Source: Collybiopsis luxurians FD-317 M1 (lineage: Eukaryota; Basidiomycota; Agaricomycetes; Agaricales; Omphalotaceae). Taken from it: a stretch of DNA of 64,000 bases. The notes beneath the pieces are model-generated. The model was not told the origin of the DNA, did not search any database, and saw only the letters and a list, made by a program, of their open reading frames with translations. A program made the translations under genes and the position numbers. Position 1 is the stretch's first letter. Each line of letters starts with the position of its first letter. Location of the stretch: the NCBI GenBank assembly GCA_000827265.1, contig KN834807.1, positions 132,473 to 196,472 of the forward strand, read 5' to 3'. Positions 10,822 to 22,115 of this stretch are shown in pieces.

Positions 10822-12278
10822 TACTACGCAGCGCCCAAAAAATTACGTGAGAAATAGGAAGGGTAGAAGGGCCATGAAATAAAATCACTTTTTCCATGTA
10901 TTTTTCATCCGAAAATTAAAATATTTTTCGCCTGAAAGAGAATCAGACATTTTAAGTAAATTTCGCTTGAAATATCATAGAAATTTCAGTCCCATTTTCT
11001 CCAGACAAAGAATGAAAATTTCACATGAAAACTTGATTCAATTTCACTCGACAAAGGCGCCAAAATTTACCTCCTTTTGCGGCTCAAATCCCGCCAGTAA
11101 ATGTGATTTTGCGCACGTGAAAGGGCAATTCAATAGCAGCTCTTTCACGCAGGTAAAAGAATATCTTTTACAGCTGAAAAATGAAATGGGATGTTATCGG
11201 GACGCTAAGTCCCCATAATGTTCCGTTTATCGGGTTGGACTACCATTTTGGGAGGCGGCATGTGCAAGTAGTGCTCCGACGGCTGGGCCTAAAGCCGAAG
11301 CCACGTCAAGCGGAGCGGACTATGGCTAGGAGAACCGGCGCCACGGCTGTACAGAATTGATCGGGATTCCCACCAAAGTTATTATTTGTTCCAATAAGTC
11401 CTAATTTCACTGCACCAATGAGTCACTCATGTTTATCAAGTTCTAATACATGCTCTGAATATGGTTCTGAGGCATATTGCCAAACCGAGTCCCAACAAGG
11501 TGCCAGATTTCTATATTGAATGTGATACACGGCTTGAGCCGTGACGCGCCAAGCCATCAAAAGTTTTGAATAAGCTGAGCCATTGTAAGCTGGAGCCAAT
11601 TTAAGCCGGAGACAATTCAAGCCACATCAAGTGGAGCTAAACCCAAGCACTACTTGCAAGGCGCTTCCTGTACATGGTAGGTTTGCGGTAAACACAATTA
11701 AACACAATGCTTCTTTGTTCGTTGAATTAAAACACTTTCTCCACCATTGTGCCGTCAGCTGGCTATCAGCTCCCTAACACTCATTTGGTATGTCATTCAG
11801 GTTTTGCTTTCATTGAGTGCAGTTCATGAACTTACCAAGTACAGGAAGCACCTTGCAAGTGCTGCCTCCCAAAATGGTAGTCCAACCCAATAAATGGAAC
11901 ATTATGGGGACTTAGCATCCTGATAACATCCCATTTTGTTTTTCAGCCGTAAAAGATATTCTTTTACCTGCGTGAAAGAGCTGCTATTGAATTGCCCTTT
12001 CACATGCGCAAAATCACATCATTTACTGGCGGGATTTGAGCCGCAAAAGGAGGTAAATTTTGGCTCCTTTGTCGAGTGAAATTGAATAAAGTTTTCATGT
12101 GAAATTTTCATTCTTTGTCTGGCGGAAATGGGACTGAAATCTCTATGATATTTCAGGCGAAAATTACTTAAAATGTCTGATTCTCTTTCAGGCGAAAAAT
12201 ACATGGAAAAAGTGATTTTATTTCATGGCCCTTTTACCCTTCCTATTTCTCACGTAATTTTTTGGACGCTGCGTAGTA
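10822..12278. mobile_element. Non-autonomous DNA element with long terminal inverted repeats
   Basis: The left arm (10822 to about 11277) and right arm (about 11844 to 12278) are inverted copies of each other. Both outer ends read TACTACGCAGCG followed by CCAAAAAATTACGTGAG after one variable base. If the outermost TA is the target duplication, the element proper is 10824-12276, which would fit Tc1/mariner-type TA insertion. The arms differ by scattered substitutions and small indels. The central 570 bp has no transposase-like frame. The element lies in the spacer about 115 bp upstream of the TIM44 start codon. Confidence 0.82.
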
Positions 12279-12392
12279 TAGACGTTAGACGCCTGAGTTA
12301 CATTGTCGGCGTCTAATTACTGCCATCGTGGGAAGCAGGAAGGAATTTTTGTCATTGCCGGGGTACCACGTCTTCCTCCGCTTTCACCGACC

Positions 12393-13920
12393 ATGCTCCC
12401 TAGACATCTGGCCAGTCTCGTCGCAAGGAATGCCTCGTTACGGTCTCAAAGACTAGCTTCCTCACCTTCATTCCGAATCCAATCCTCACCCTTCCTCGCC
12501 GACCGTGGTTTTCATTCCTCTTCTTCGCGCAGGAATGAACTACCAAAATCTCCATTTCAAACGTTCGTGGACGTTTTGAAGGAGGAATTAAAGAAGAATA
12601 GGGAGCTGCAGGATAATGTCAAACAGCTGCAGGGTGATGTAGACAAGTTTCAGGATTCAGAAGCGATGAAGAAGGCTAGGGCGGCATATGAACGGGCAAG
12701 GGTACGTTCTGCTCACCGAATAGTTATTCAGAATTCGCGCTAAAGAATGACTCATATTAGCTTACATCTAGCATCAAAGAAAACCCCCGACTACGAGCCG
12801 CAGCAGAGGAGCTCAAGAAGACTGGTGTCAAAGTATCAGACGCGGTCGGGGAAGCGCTCAAGACTATGGAAGAATCCGAAATCATGAGGGCCATTTCCAA
12901 GGCTTCTGCTGCGCTTTCGGATAAGATTGAGAAGAGTACAGAGCCAATACGAAACACCGCGGCGTACAAGAGTCTCGCAGAGTCGCTTGTTGACGCGTTG
13001 GACGATAGTGGGAGTGCGAAGCATGCTGGGTTTGAGGAGAAGGAGGCGAGGAGATTGAGGCGCCAGAGAAGGCTGGAGAAGGCTGGCAGAACAGGGAATG
13101 GTCTCGGTGTTGGAGGTAGGGTAGTTGCGGATCCAGAGTAGGTTTCTTCTCCGCTTGAGATGATGATGTTCTTTACAAATTTCTTCCCTCAGAGCTGGCT
13201 CAGCGGTCGTCTTACACGCTTCATCACCTCAGCAAGAAAGGTGGGAAACCTTGAAGCAAACGAACCCGGTTTTACGGACTCTGACTTCATGGCGGACCGC
13301 ATACGCGGAATCCGAAAACCCTGTCGTTTCGTCCATGAGAAATGTGACAGACACTATTGCAGGGTGGTTCGAGGAGAATGAGACGGCGCAGGTGACAAGG
13401 ATGATGAAAACGTTGGATCCAGGGTTTACGCAGGATGCGTTCGAAAGAGAGTTGAGAGCGTTTATCGTTCCGGAGGTTGTGGATGCGTATTTGAGCGCCG
13501 ATCAAGAATCTTTGAAGGCTTGGTGTGGCGAAGGGGTAAGAGTCTTTACCAGACCTTTTGTTACTTCGGCTAATGAAACATTCATAGACGTACAACGTTC
13601 TCTGGGCAACAATGGAGCAGTACCTCCGCCAGGGACTTGTTAGCGACAGCAAAGTCCTCGATATCCGACAAGTCGATATCTCTGCCGGAAAAGTGCTGGA
13701 AAACGACATTCCGGTGTTCGTCATTCAATTCAATACCCAGGAAATTTTATTGTTCAGGAACGCCAAGACGAAGGAAGTCGTGGTAGGAAGTGAGGATCGG
13801 GTAGAACAGTGCATGTATGTCGCAGTTCTGACGAGGGTGGAAGAGGAGTTGGGGAACGAGCTGACGGGAGGGTGGAAAGTTATTGAGATGGCGAGGAGGA
13901 GTTCGAGGGCGTATTTGTGA
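12393..13920 (+). CDS. TIM44: Mitochondrial import inner membrane translocase subunit TIM44
   Basis: Four exons: 12393-12701, 12761-13137, 13193-13535 and 13588-13920. The splice phases fit and the joined frame is open for 453 codons, close to the family's usual length. TIM44 docks mitochondrial Hsp70 to the TIM23 channel on the matrix side. The N-terminus (MLPRHLASLVARNASLRSQR) is a basic, Ser/Arg-rich presequence. Next come the coiled region (FVDVLKEELKKNRELQDNVK) and the conserved SIKENPRLRAAAEELKKTG. The C-terminal lipid-binding domain includes NPVLRTLTSWRTAYAESENP, MKTLDPGFTQDAF and the end GGWKVIEMARRSSRAYL. I chose the ATG at 12393 because it gives the presequence. The second acceptor is TTAG at 12757-12760, since the later TAG breaks the frame. 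A transposon lies just upstream. Confidence 0.95.
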
Positions 13921-14451
13921 GGGAAAGGCCAAGGTATTTTAGTTATAAAAGTATTTTAATGATTTACATACTCGTAGATTTATTAGACGTAGCACAGATA
14001 TATACACCCACCGCTCATGCCAAACTGGTTCACTCTCTGGTTATAAGCGAAAACTAGGTTACAGTAAACAGGCCAAAAGGAGAATTCGCCTTAAATGAGC
14101 AGCTGTAAGTCACAGTTCGTTGTCACGAACCACTCAGCACTTTTGCGGCAGAATTCATTTGGTGCTGTCAATTGGAGCGCCATAGAAAAATGCACGATGA
14201 ACATCATGCAATAAATACAAGAAATCCTAGCATTAGTGCATATTACAGGGAGACCAGAGAGTACGTCGATGGAATAGAACACCGGATAACAAATAAGGTG
14301 AAGACTAGTTATGGAAGCCGAGAATCTGGAGAGCTTGATGCGCAGCCCCTTCTCTCGCTTCTCTGCCTGTTCTACCAGTCGCCCTTCCATGTTCAACGTT
14401 ATTGACTGTTATGATGCTATTAATGCGACGAAGAGATTCTGGGTGTTGCTA
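13921..14451. other. Spacer; possible extra 3' exon of the minus-strand gene
   Basis: Between TIM44 (+) and the gene at 14452-16744 (-). A minus-strand stretch near 14396-14300 (NMEGRLVEQAEKREKGLRIK) could be a last exon if the GTAAGT at 14460-14455 is used as a donor. Unproven. Confidence 0.3.
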
Positions 14452-16744
14452 TTACTTACGATACACAATGGAGGTCCAGTACCCGTCATGTTGGGAGCCG
14501 TGATGACTATCCTGGAAATACATCAAAAATCCATTGCGTTGGGCCAAGTTATTGAGATGAGTGACATCTTGGAGTGAAAGTTCAGAGTCAAATACGCAGA
14601 GTGCAAATGGACAACAAGACTTACAGAGACTACCCCCACGGAACCTACCACCCACTGATAACACATGCAGTTTAGCGATCTTACCACATAGCAAACAGCG
14701 CTCATTAACAGAAGGGAAATTGAATACAACGATTCTGTTGTGGAAAGCATCCGGTGTCAAGGTGACTGCCTCCCGACCATAGCCATGACATGTATGTGGA
14801 ACTTCGGACTTCCTCTTCCCCAGGCGACAAGGCAGCGAAACAGTAGCTGGGCTTTCCGCTCCAACCTGCGGAGGTGAGCGAGTGTGCAGAAAATCACCAT
14901 AGCTTTCAGCGATATCAGATAACGACAAATCAGAATTGAGATGCATCCAAATGAGTTCTCGTCGGTAGGGATATCGATCATTTGAGGATGAAGTTGATGG
15001 CGGAATCGTGTTGGTCTCCAGGGAAGTTGGTGAAAATAGATTGTAGGAGAGATTAAGCTCTGGTCCGGGTTCCGAGAAGTTAATAGCCAAATCTTCAAGA
15101 TACCGGTCAATTTTCTCCCTGTATGCTACGTAATTGACCTCTTCGAAAATCTGCAAGAAACACTTGAGTTAATTACCGGAGTGTCAAATCAGTAGCCCTA
15201 GCCGAGTCCCGACCTTGGATATGAGCGAATTGCAGATCAGAGTGTCATTCATTTCCTCGTTACAAGGCATTGAACTAGCAAATTCAGGTGTCAGGGAGAG
15301 CACAGTGTGCCCCTTGTCATCCGAGAAGACTTCGAAGCACTGAAATTTGGGGAATTAGTAAGTCAAATTTTGGGGAAGTTTGAAGGCTCACTTCAATCCC
15401 AAAATTTGAAAGGCAACCTGTGGTGCGTGTCCTTGAGAGATAGTCGAGTGCGGACTGAGAAAGCAAATTTCAGTGATCAAGATGTAAATGCTGAGACAAA
15501 TATCCACCGCAATTCCGTATGCCTGGAGAAGTTAAAATCTAGACTCCAGGAATTGACAAGCACTCACCACTTGTATACCCAATGCTGCCAGAACTGTCTG
15601 ATCTCCATTTTTCAGCGCTGATGCAAGCAAACGGCGCGTATTCATTCTATGGGCTGTGAAATTATTGTTTAGCAGTACTCTAATGCGGAGGAGGTTGTGG
15701 TTAAACCAGGTATACCTCCAGCATACACAATATAGTGTGCATCATTTTCAGAAGTAGAAGTTGGGGATACTCCTATAATGCTCAGGAGATGAGGATTGCT
15801 GTAAACGCGTTAGTGAACGAGTAGTAGCAACAACAGTAGTTCAGCTCACAACGTCTGCCTAGCAAAGCGCAAAGCTTCCTCCCATCCCTAGATTGCGGAT
15901 GAGATAATTGAAATGCGACTCTAAACCACCTTAAGGTACTCGCCTGGTTTGCAACTTCACCTTCAAACGTTTGGACCATTACCTCCGAATTTGTCAGGGA
16001 TTCGGAACTGCTGCGTGCACTGTAGAATTGTGACCCTTTGCGTACGCAGATAACCTGGCCACTTTGTAGATCAATCTGATCTCTGGGAATCTATTTCGAT
16101 GCACGCTGAGAGGTAGATCGAAGGGGATCGAGTTTGCCTACTTCAGGAATACCTCTGCGTCCATCATATGCTCTGAAATAGACGCCACAGATGTGGTGAA
16201 TATTAGCAGGAGAGAATAAGACCGGAATAAGACCGGAATACTCACAAATGTTGTTTGGATGTGGAAATTCTCCTCCGCAGCCACTTCCAAAATAACCTCC
16301 ACTGCTCATATGTATTTAGCGGTAAGTACAGAAGTATCGTTCTGAGTTGTGCTCAAACCTGTGGTAGTTTGCTCTTAACCTGCTTCTGGTTGATACAATG
16401 ATGGTCCGAAAGAGAATGATTGCATTGGCAAACGACAAACGTGGAGTTGTTAATTGTAAAGCCATGGGCCAAAGGAAAAACCGAATGTCTGGATACAGCT
16501 CAATGATCTCTCTTGGGTTAGATATAGGCAGGGCCTTACCCTCCAATCTTTTAAGGTTATCGCAGAAAAAGCCGAGACGAGACCAAGTTTTGTCATTTCC
16601 CTGCCATTGTACGGGGCGATAAATCTTACTACGTTCGTTTGGTCGTGGTTCCCTAGAGGATCTTGCATGTGCATGATAAGTAGTAGGAGAGGGAGAAGAA
16701 AAACAACAAAAAGCTGTGAAATTCCGGCACGCTTCATCAACACG
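14452..16744 (-). CDS. Unrecognised multi-exon protein, pseudokinase-like core with C-terminal Cys cluster (copy I)
   Basis: I do not recognise a named family. Many small exons with introns of about 50 bp can be chained on the minus strand. An N-terminal block reads YRPVQWQGNDKTWSRLGFFC and ELYPDIRFFLWPMALQL. A Gly-rich exon (SGGYFGSGCGGEF, from about 16305) and DQIDLQSGQVICVRKGSQFY follow. Then come LCALLGR, NPHLLSIIG and HYIVYAGG (about 15860-15700), LLASALKNGDQTVLAALGIQ, SALDYLSRT, FEVFSDDKGHTVLSLTPEF and a last exon 15150-14452. The order 'NPHLLSIIG - HYIV - ALGIQV..GIASALDYLS - GHTVLSL' resembles the C-lobe of a protein kinase without HRD or DFG, hence pseudokinase-like; this is inference. 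The end has CLLCG then CKSCC about 27 residues later, a possible zinc site. No broken frame was found in this copy except uncertainty at the 5' end, where the true start is not resolved. Confidence 0.5.
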
Positions 16745-17369
16745 TTTTGACGCGCTCTATATCAAGGATTAAGTGCTTAATATGGTAATGTTGTTATTGG
16801 CACGAGTCTGGTACGAGCCAAGCCACAGATGAGATTACATTCATCACATAGCATAGCTTAAGATTCAACACACCTAGTACGAGTCAAGCCGCAGATGAGG
16901 GGCTTGACATTGTCCCAGGTGGCTCCTAGCGACCCAATATGCTTCCGTCCATGCCGACGCTCAATATCTCCGACACAGAATATTTTAAGAATTGCTGTCA
17001 GCGGCTCACAGATAGTCTAAAAGTCAAGCGTCGAGATGCTACTTGAAAAAGACACTTGCAAAAATCTGCTCGGCAGATTTTTTGATTGATGTGTGAGTTT
17101 TCGGTCCATGTTTCGGCAAAACTGAAAGTGGAACCGAAATAGCCAGTTTTAGCTAAGTACGAGTCCGGAATGAAATGTAGTAGGGATCATCTTTATTCTG
17201 TTTCTATGCCATTTTATTCCATATAATGTATAGATTCCCATGAGACTTGGTCTGTAGGTAAGTATGGGATCCATGGGTGCTTACACTAGGCTGGAACGGA
17301 GTTATTTCATCCAAAATCAATGGTAAAACAAGCAGCATGATTCAGTTAGTTTTCTGATGTACATATCCT
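16745..17369. other. Intergenic, no gene seen
   Basis: AT-rich spacer. It contains two similar 20-bp words, at about 16801-16835 and 16873-16905, reading 'GTACGAG(T/C)CAAGCC.CAGATGAG'. Otherwise nothing supported. Confidence 0.45.
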
Positions 17370-17660
17370 TCAAAAAAAAGCAATGATTTCATTATTCAAG
17401 ACATCTGAGGTCAAGGTGACTTCTACGTGACCCCAACCAGGACACACTTGCAGACCCTCGGACGTTCTTTTGCCCGAACGACGAGGAAGTGAAAGTTGAT
17501 TTTTCACTTCCTCGTCGAAAATCCATTCTGCGATACTATCGGATAATGACAGATCTGAACTGAAATGCATCCAAATGAGTTCTCATTGGTGGGGATGTTT
17601 GTCATTTGGGGATGAAGGTGGTAGAATCGCGTTGGTGTCTATAGGACTTAGTGTGTGTGA
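17370..17660 (-). pseudogene. Scrap of the copy I/II family
   Basis: Minus-strand reading gives RELIWMHFSSDLSLSDSIAEW and later VEVTLTSDVLNNEIIAFF. These match the last-exon segments LIWMHLNSDLSLSDIAESY and EAVTLTPDAFHNRIVVFNF of the gene at 14452. The middle is replaced by a short sequence that includes a perfect hairpin (17480-17516). Only a fragment of one exon remains, so it cannot be functional. Confidence 0.65.
17480..17516. repeat. Perfect 15-bp inverted repeat with 7-nt loop
   Basis: GACGAGGAAGTGAAA at 17480-17494 is the exact reverse complement of 17502-17516. The left arm corresponds to the normal family sequence (CGACGAGGAAGTGAAA, compare 18897-18910), so the right arm is a templated inverted copy. 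Confidence 0.9.
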
Positions 17661-18065
17661 GTCACAGCTCAATAACGAGGCTCCTTGATCGGAAAAACTG
17701 CTCTCTAAGTCTTTATCCTACCCTGTATGATATCGTTAAAGATCTGCAACGAATGCAGAAAGTAATTGATATCCATGCTGGAGAGTTTACGCTTGATACC
17801 TTTGTGTGCCACACATTTGGACCAAAACAGAATGGAAATGAAAGAAGCACGTAGCTCAAGAGCACATCAGTATAACGAAGACAGAGCATGGAAAACAAAG
17901 ACTTTGATAAAGACGACAAAAGTACGCAATGGCAGCGACATTGCAAGTGTCAACGTCGCTATTGAGCTAAAGGCGGAAAGGGCAGAAAAAGCTGTTGGTC
18001 CAGTAGATAAGAGTCAAATGCAGGAGTTCGAGGGCTCCGCTTGTTCCTCTCGCAACAGTTATCAC
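17661..18065. other. No gene supported
   Basis: Short frames on both strands without family resemblance; lies between the family scrap and the zinc-finger gene. Confidence 0.4.
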
Positions 18066-18103
18066 AGGAAGTGAAAAAACCGTGGAGAGGTGGCAATATT
18101 ACC

Positions 18104-18571
18104 CAGACCTAGTCATTGGGCAACGACCCAAGCCCCTGTGCTGATTGATCGAGCCTTTATGCACAAAAGTTCTGCCACAAAGGTCGCAGAAATATCGGAA
18201 GCCAAGGTGGACTTTGTCAAAATGAGCTGATCCAAGGACAAACCATGAACCACTGCTTCAAAATAAAAAAGAACCATGGTGCACTAACTATCTCGATTTT
18301 GTGGGGATCGGTACTTCTTTTCGCAACCGGGGTAAAAACATTGATATAGGCCTTGCGGCGAACAATATTCTGCTTCAGGATGTATTCGCCGAAAACCGAC
18401 AAGAGGAGGCAAGTAAGGCACGCCCAAAAACCAAGCTTCAAGGTCTTCCAAATTTGTGCCCAAATAATTCGCGACCACATAACCGTACCAATCTCCCATG
18501 CTCCGCGGATCGCCTAAAGAGCTGTCTTTCAGCTCAGTGATTAGAACATTTCTCGCAGTGAAAGTGCTCAC
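18104..18571 (-). CDS. Two-finger C2H2/CCHC zinc-finger protein (5' end uncertain)
   Basis: Minus-strand exon about 18571-18288 reads MGDWYGYVVANYLGTNLEDL and LEAWFLGVPYLPPLVGFRRI, then QCFYPGCEKKYRSPQNRD. A GTTAGT donor and a TCAG acceptor near 18222 join it to THFDKVHLGFRYFCDLCG and the end TFVHKGSINQHRGLGRC, stopping at about 18104. The join completes finger 1 exactly: C-x4-C-x12-H-x4-H. Finger 2 is C-x2-C-x12-H-x5-C. The perfect spacing across the splice supports the intron. No ATG precedes the first exon's conserved-looking part (it opens with GTG after a TAG), so an upstream exon probably exists, perhaps from the gene at 18769-20827. Likely nucleic-acid or protein binding; role unknown. 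Confidence 0.55.
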
Positions 18572-18768
18572 TAGAACAGAGAAAAACGTTGACAGTATCG
18601 CAGATACTCGTTAGTTAACGAAATTCTGGAAAATCTAAGCAGAGATCTGCATTTATAAGTTTGTTTCATATGTTGAGGGAAAGGGGGGGTATCACCGAGG
18701 GGAGCTGGACGTGCCAGAGAGGTCACGAAAAGGTCATAAACTTGCTTGCACCTAGGTATCGAATGATC

Positions 18769-20827
18769 CTACCTCGTTGCACGCAGTAATCCGAAATCTA
18801 TAATTGCATTGTTGAAAGCATTCGGAGTCAAAGTAATTTTCTCAAGACGACGACCATCATATGAATGTAGAGCCTCGGACTTCCTTTTCGCCGAAAGACG
18901 AGGAAGTGAAACAGCAATCGGGCTATCCACTCCAACATCTAGGGGTGAGCGAGTAAGCAGAAAATCTGCATAACTTTCTGTAATATCAGACAACGAGAAA
19001 TCAGAATTGAGATACATCCAAATGAGTTCTCGTCGATAGGGATCTGTTTCATTCGGGGACGAAGTCTGTGGTGGAATCGCGTTGGTCTCCGGAGGACTTG
19101 GTGAGCAAAACTTGTAAGAGGGATCAAGCGGTTTAGGTTCGGAGATGTCGATCTCGAAATCTTCATCAGACCCGTCAATTTTCTCTCTGTATGCTATGTA
19201 ATTTGCCTCTTTGAAAAGCTGTAAGAAATGTTCGACGTAATTGTCAGAGTGTCAAATTAGTGGCCCAGGCCGACCTTGGATATGAACGAATTGCAGATCA
19301 CAGCATCACTCGTTTCCTCATCGCAAGGCACCAAACGAGCAAATTCAGGCGCCAGGGAGAGCACAGTGTGTCCCTTGTCATTTGAGAAGACTTCGAAGTA
19401 CTGTAATTAGATGAATTAGTTAGTCAAATCCTGAGGAAGTTTGTACGCTCACCTCAGCCCCAACGTTCGAAAGGCAAGTTGCGGTGCATGTCCTTGAAAG
19501 ATAGTCGAGTGCGGACTGTGAAACAAGTTTTAGTGAGCATTGCTAAGTATGTGAATGCCACTGGGACAGATATCTACCGCAATTCCATATGCCTGGAGAA
19601 GTTACTTAGTATCTTAAGTTCAGCAAATGACAAGCACTCACCACTTGCATACCCAGTGCTGCCAGAATTGTCTGATCTCCATCTATCAGCGCTGACGCAA
19701 GCAAATGACGCGTATTCATTCTATGGGCTGTCAAATTATTGTTTAACAGTAATGCGGAGGAAGTTCTAGTTAAACCATGTGCACCTCCAGCAAATACAAT
19801 GTAGTGCATGTCATTGCCAGAATTGGAGATTGGGGATATTCCTATAATGCTCAGAAGATGAGGATTGCTAATAAATCCCGTTGGTGAATGAGTAGAGAAC
19901 TCGATACGCAATAGAAGCGGCTCACAAATTCTGCCTAGCAAAGCGCAGAGTCTCCATCCATCCCTAGATTGTGGTTGATGATTAAACCATGGTTCTGAAC
20001 TGCCTTTAACTGCTTACCTGCTTTGACATTTCGCCTTCAAACATTTGGACTATGACTTCCGAAACTGTGAGGGATCCTGGGCCTGACATTCTGTGTGCAC
20101 TATAGAATTGTGACCCTTTGCGTACACAGATAACCCGGCCCCTTTGCAGGTCAATTTGATCTCTGGGAATCTATTGCGACGCATATTGAGAGGAAAATGG
20201 AAGGAATCCGAGTGTGCCTACTTGAGGAACATCTCTGCGTTCGCCGTATGCTCTGAAGTAGTCGCCAAAGGGGTGGTGAATATCAGCAGAAGAGAAGAAC
20301 ACTGGGATACTCACAAATGTTGTTTAGATCTAGGAATCCTCCTCCACAGCCACTTCCAAAATAACCTCCACTTTTCATACGTGTTAGCGATACATACTGA
20401 AATATCACTCTGAGGTTGTGCTCAAACCTGAGGTAGTTTGTTCTTAACTTGCTTCTGGTTACTAATACAATGATGTTCCGAAAGAGAGCAATTGCATTGG
20501 CAAGCGACAAACGTCGAGTTGTTAATTGTGAAGCCATGGGCCAAAGGAAAAGCCGAATGTCTGGATGCGGCTCAATAATCTCTCTTGGGTTAGATATAGG
20601 TAATGTTTTACCCTCCGATCTTTTAAGGTTATCGCAGGAAACGCCGAGACAAGATTAAGTTTTGTCAGTTCCCAGTCATTGTAGACGGCGATAAGTCTTA
20701 CTACGTTGCTTTGGTCATGGTTCCTGTGAGCAGTTTGCATGTCACCGTTAGTTAGATAGGACGAGGGAGAAGGAAGACAACAAAAAGCTGTAAAGTGCCG
20801 GCACGCTTCATCAACACGTTTGGACAC
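18769..20827 (-). pseudogene. Tandem copy II of the pseudokinase-like family
   Basis: Parallel to the gene at 14452-16744 along most of its length. Shared segments include HDQSNVVRLIA, FLWPMASQLTTRRLSLANAI, SGGYFGSGCGGGF, DQIDLQRGRVICVRKGSQFY, NPHLLSIIG, LLASALIDGDQTILAALGMQ, FEVFSNDKGHTVLSLAPEFA and ELIWMYLNSDFSLSDITESY. In the 5' block the frame that reads QWQGNDKTW in copy I here contains stops (Q-stop-LGTDKT-stop), near 20690-20660. The 3' end keeps KITLTPNAFNNAIIDF but then diverges and lacks the CLLCG/CKSCC cluster, ending near 18769 or at a GTAGGA donor there. It is therefore broken at least at the 5' end. Splicing into the zinc-finger exons downstream is possible but unproven. Confidence 0.55.
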
Positions 20828-22115
20828 GCTCTATGTCAGAGCAGCCTGAGAAGGAGATGTTATAGGAAATAACGTCAGCGGCTCAGCGCTGAGTGATAAT
20901 CTGCATCTGCATCAGATTTGAGGGCCAAGAAATTCAAGGTGCATTAACGACAGACATTGTTTCTCCTCGTACCTTACCATTGAAGACCTTGAATGTTGCA
21001 GTAGTATCGTAATCCAGATATACCAAGTACAATTCTTTGGTTGTCGTCGAGGCAGGGGATCTACAGCGGCGCTTTGAGCTCAGTCAACCTTCCACGGATG
21101 ACACGAAAACGACGATGTCACTGCATCAGGTAAAAAGCGGTGTTCAGTTCTTGGGCGTTGTCGTGCATGATACTTTCACGGTCAGTGTGGCTAGGTCCGT
21201 CTGTTTACCTGTCCCAGGATCTACTTCCTTCCTCGTACTCGTACTTATCTTGTCGCACATCATAGCGTGACGGCTTTCCTTAACAGAGTGATCTCAATAC
21301 ATTTAAGTGCATGATGAAGGAGGGACCATGTTACTTCCGGGCATCCACCGTATGCTTAATCTATAGAAGCCCATCTCTCCTGTACACACCTACATGTAAC
21401 AATGAAATTCTGAGAGAGAACATCGCGTTGATACCCAATCACTGTTGAGTTGTTAAGTGGAAACTTGCGCGCTTCAAGCTCTAGCAAAAACCAAAGTTGT
21501 GGAAGCACCTTAACAACTTCAGCCGCCATCTAGGCCAAGGCAAGGGCGACGTCTTTGTTGGTTGTTCAGCAGTTACTGGCGGCCACTGTGGATGGACAGA
21601 CAGGCGTCAGTAATCATCGGTGTATCAAAGGCTCCAGCTCAGTCTGCGAGGACTTCGCAGGTCCTAATGCAGTCAGGAAAGATAAACATCAGGAAACGCA
21701 CAGCTGGGACAGAATCACAATACTCAAAGATGGCAACAGATGCTAATGAAAGTCCGGGAAAAGATCTTGCGCCGACTGGTCGAATAAATGAGAAACGGCC
21801 CATACAATTGGCTTCTCTTTTGCGCCGAACGACATTGGTGCATATGCTCAACGCGTGCTCTGCTGTAAGTGACCCATACGCTGCTGATACAACTCTGTCA
21901 ATGTCATGCAGACCTGTAAGCGCCCAATGAACGCCTAGTGAAACGGGCGGCAAAAGTTTGTTATAACCCTGACGCCGTACACTACCACGACATCGACGAC
22001 CAACGGTCATTGCAGCGTCCAGAGCAAGGTGCACGGACGAAACTAGCTGTACTGGGTAAGGAAAGAGCCTTTTGCTTCATTGATAATATCCCATAATTTC
22101 GAGTACAGCTTACAC
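20828..22115. other. Intergenic, no gene seen
   Basis: About 1.3 kb between divergent genes. Open stretches (for example 21037-21270 and 21555-21930) are unrelated to any family I know and lack splice support. Confidence 0.45.
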
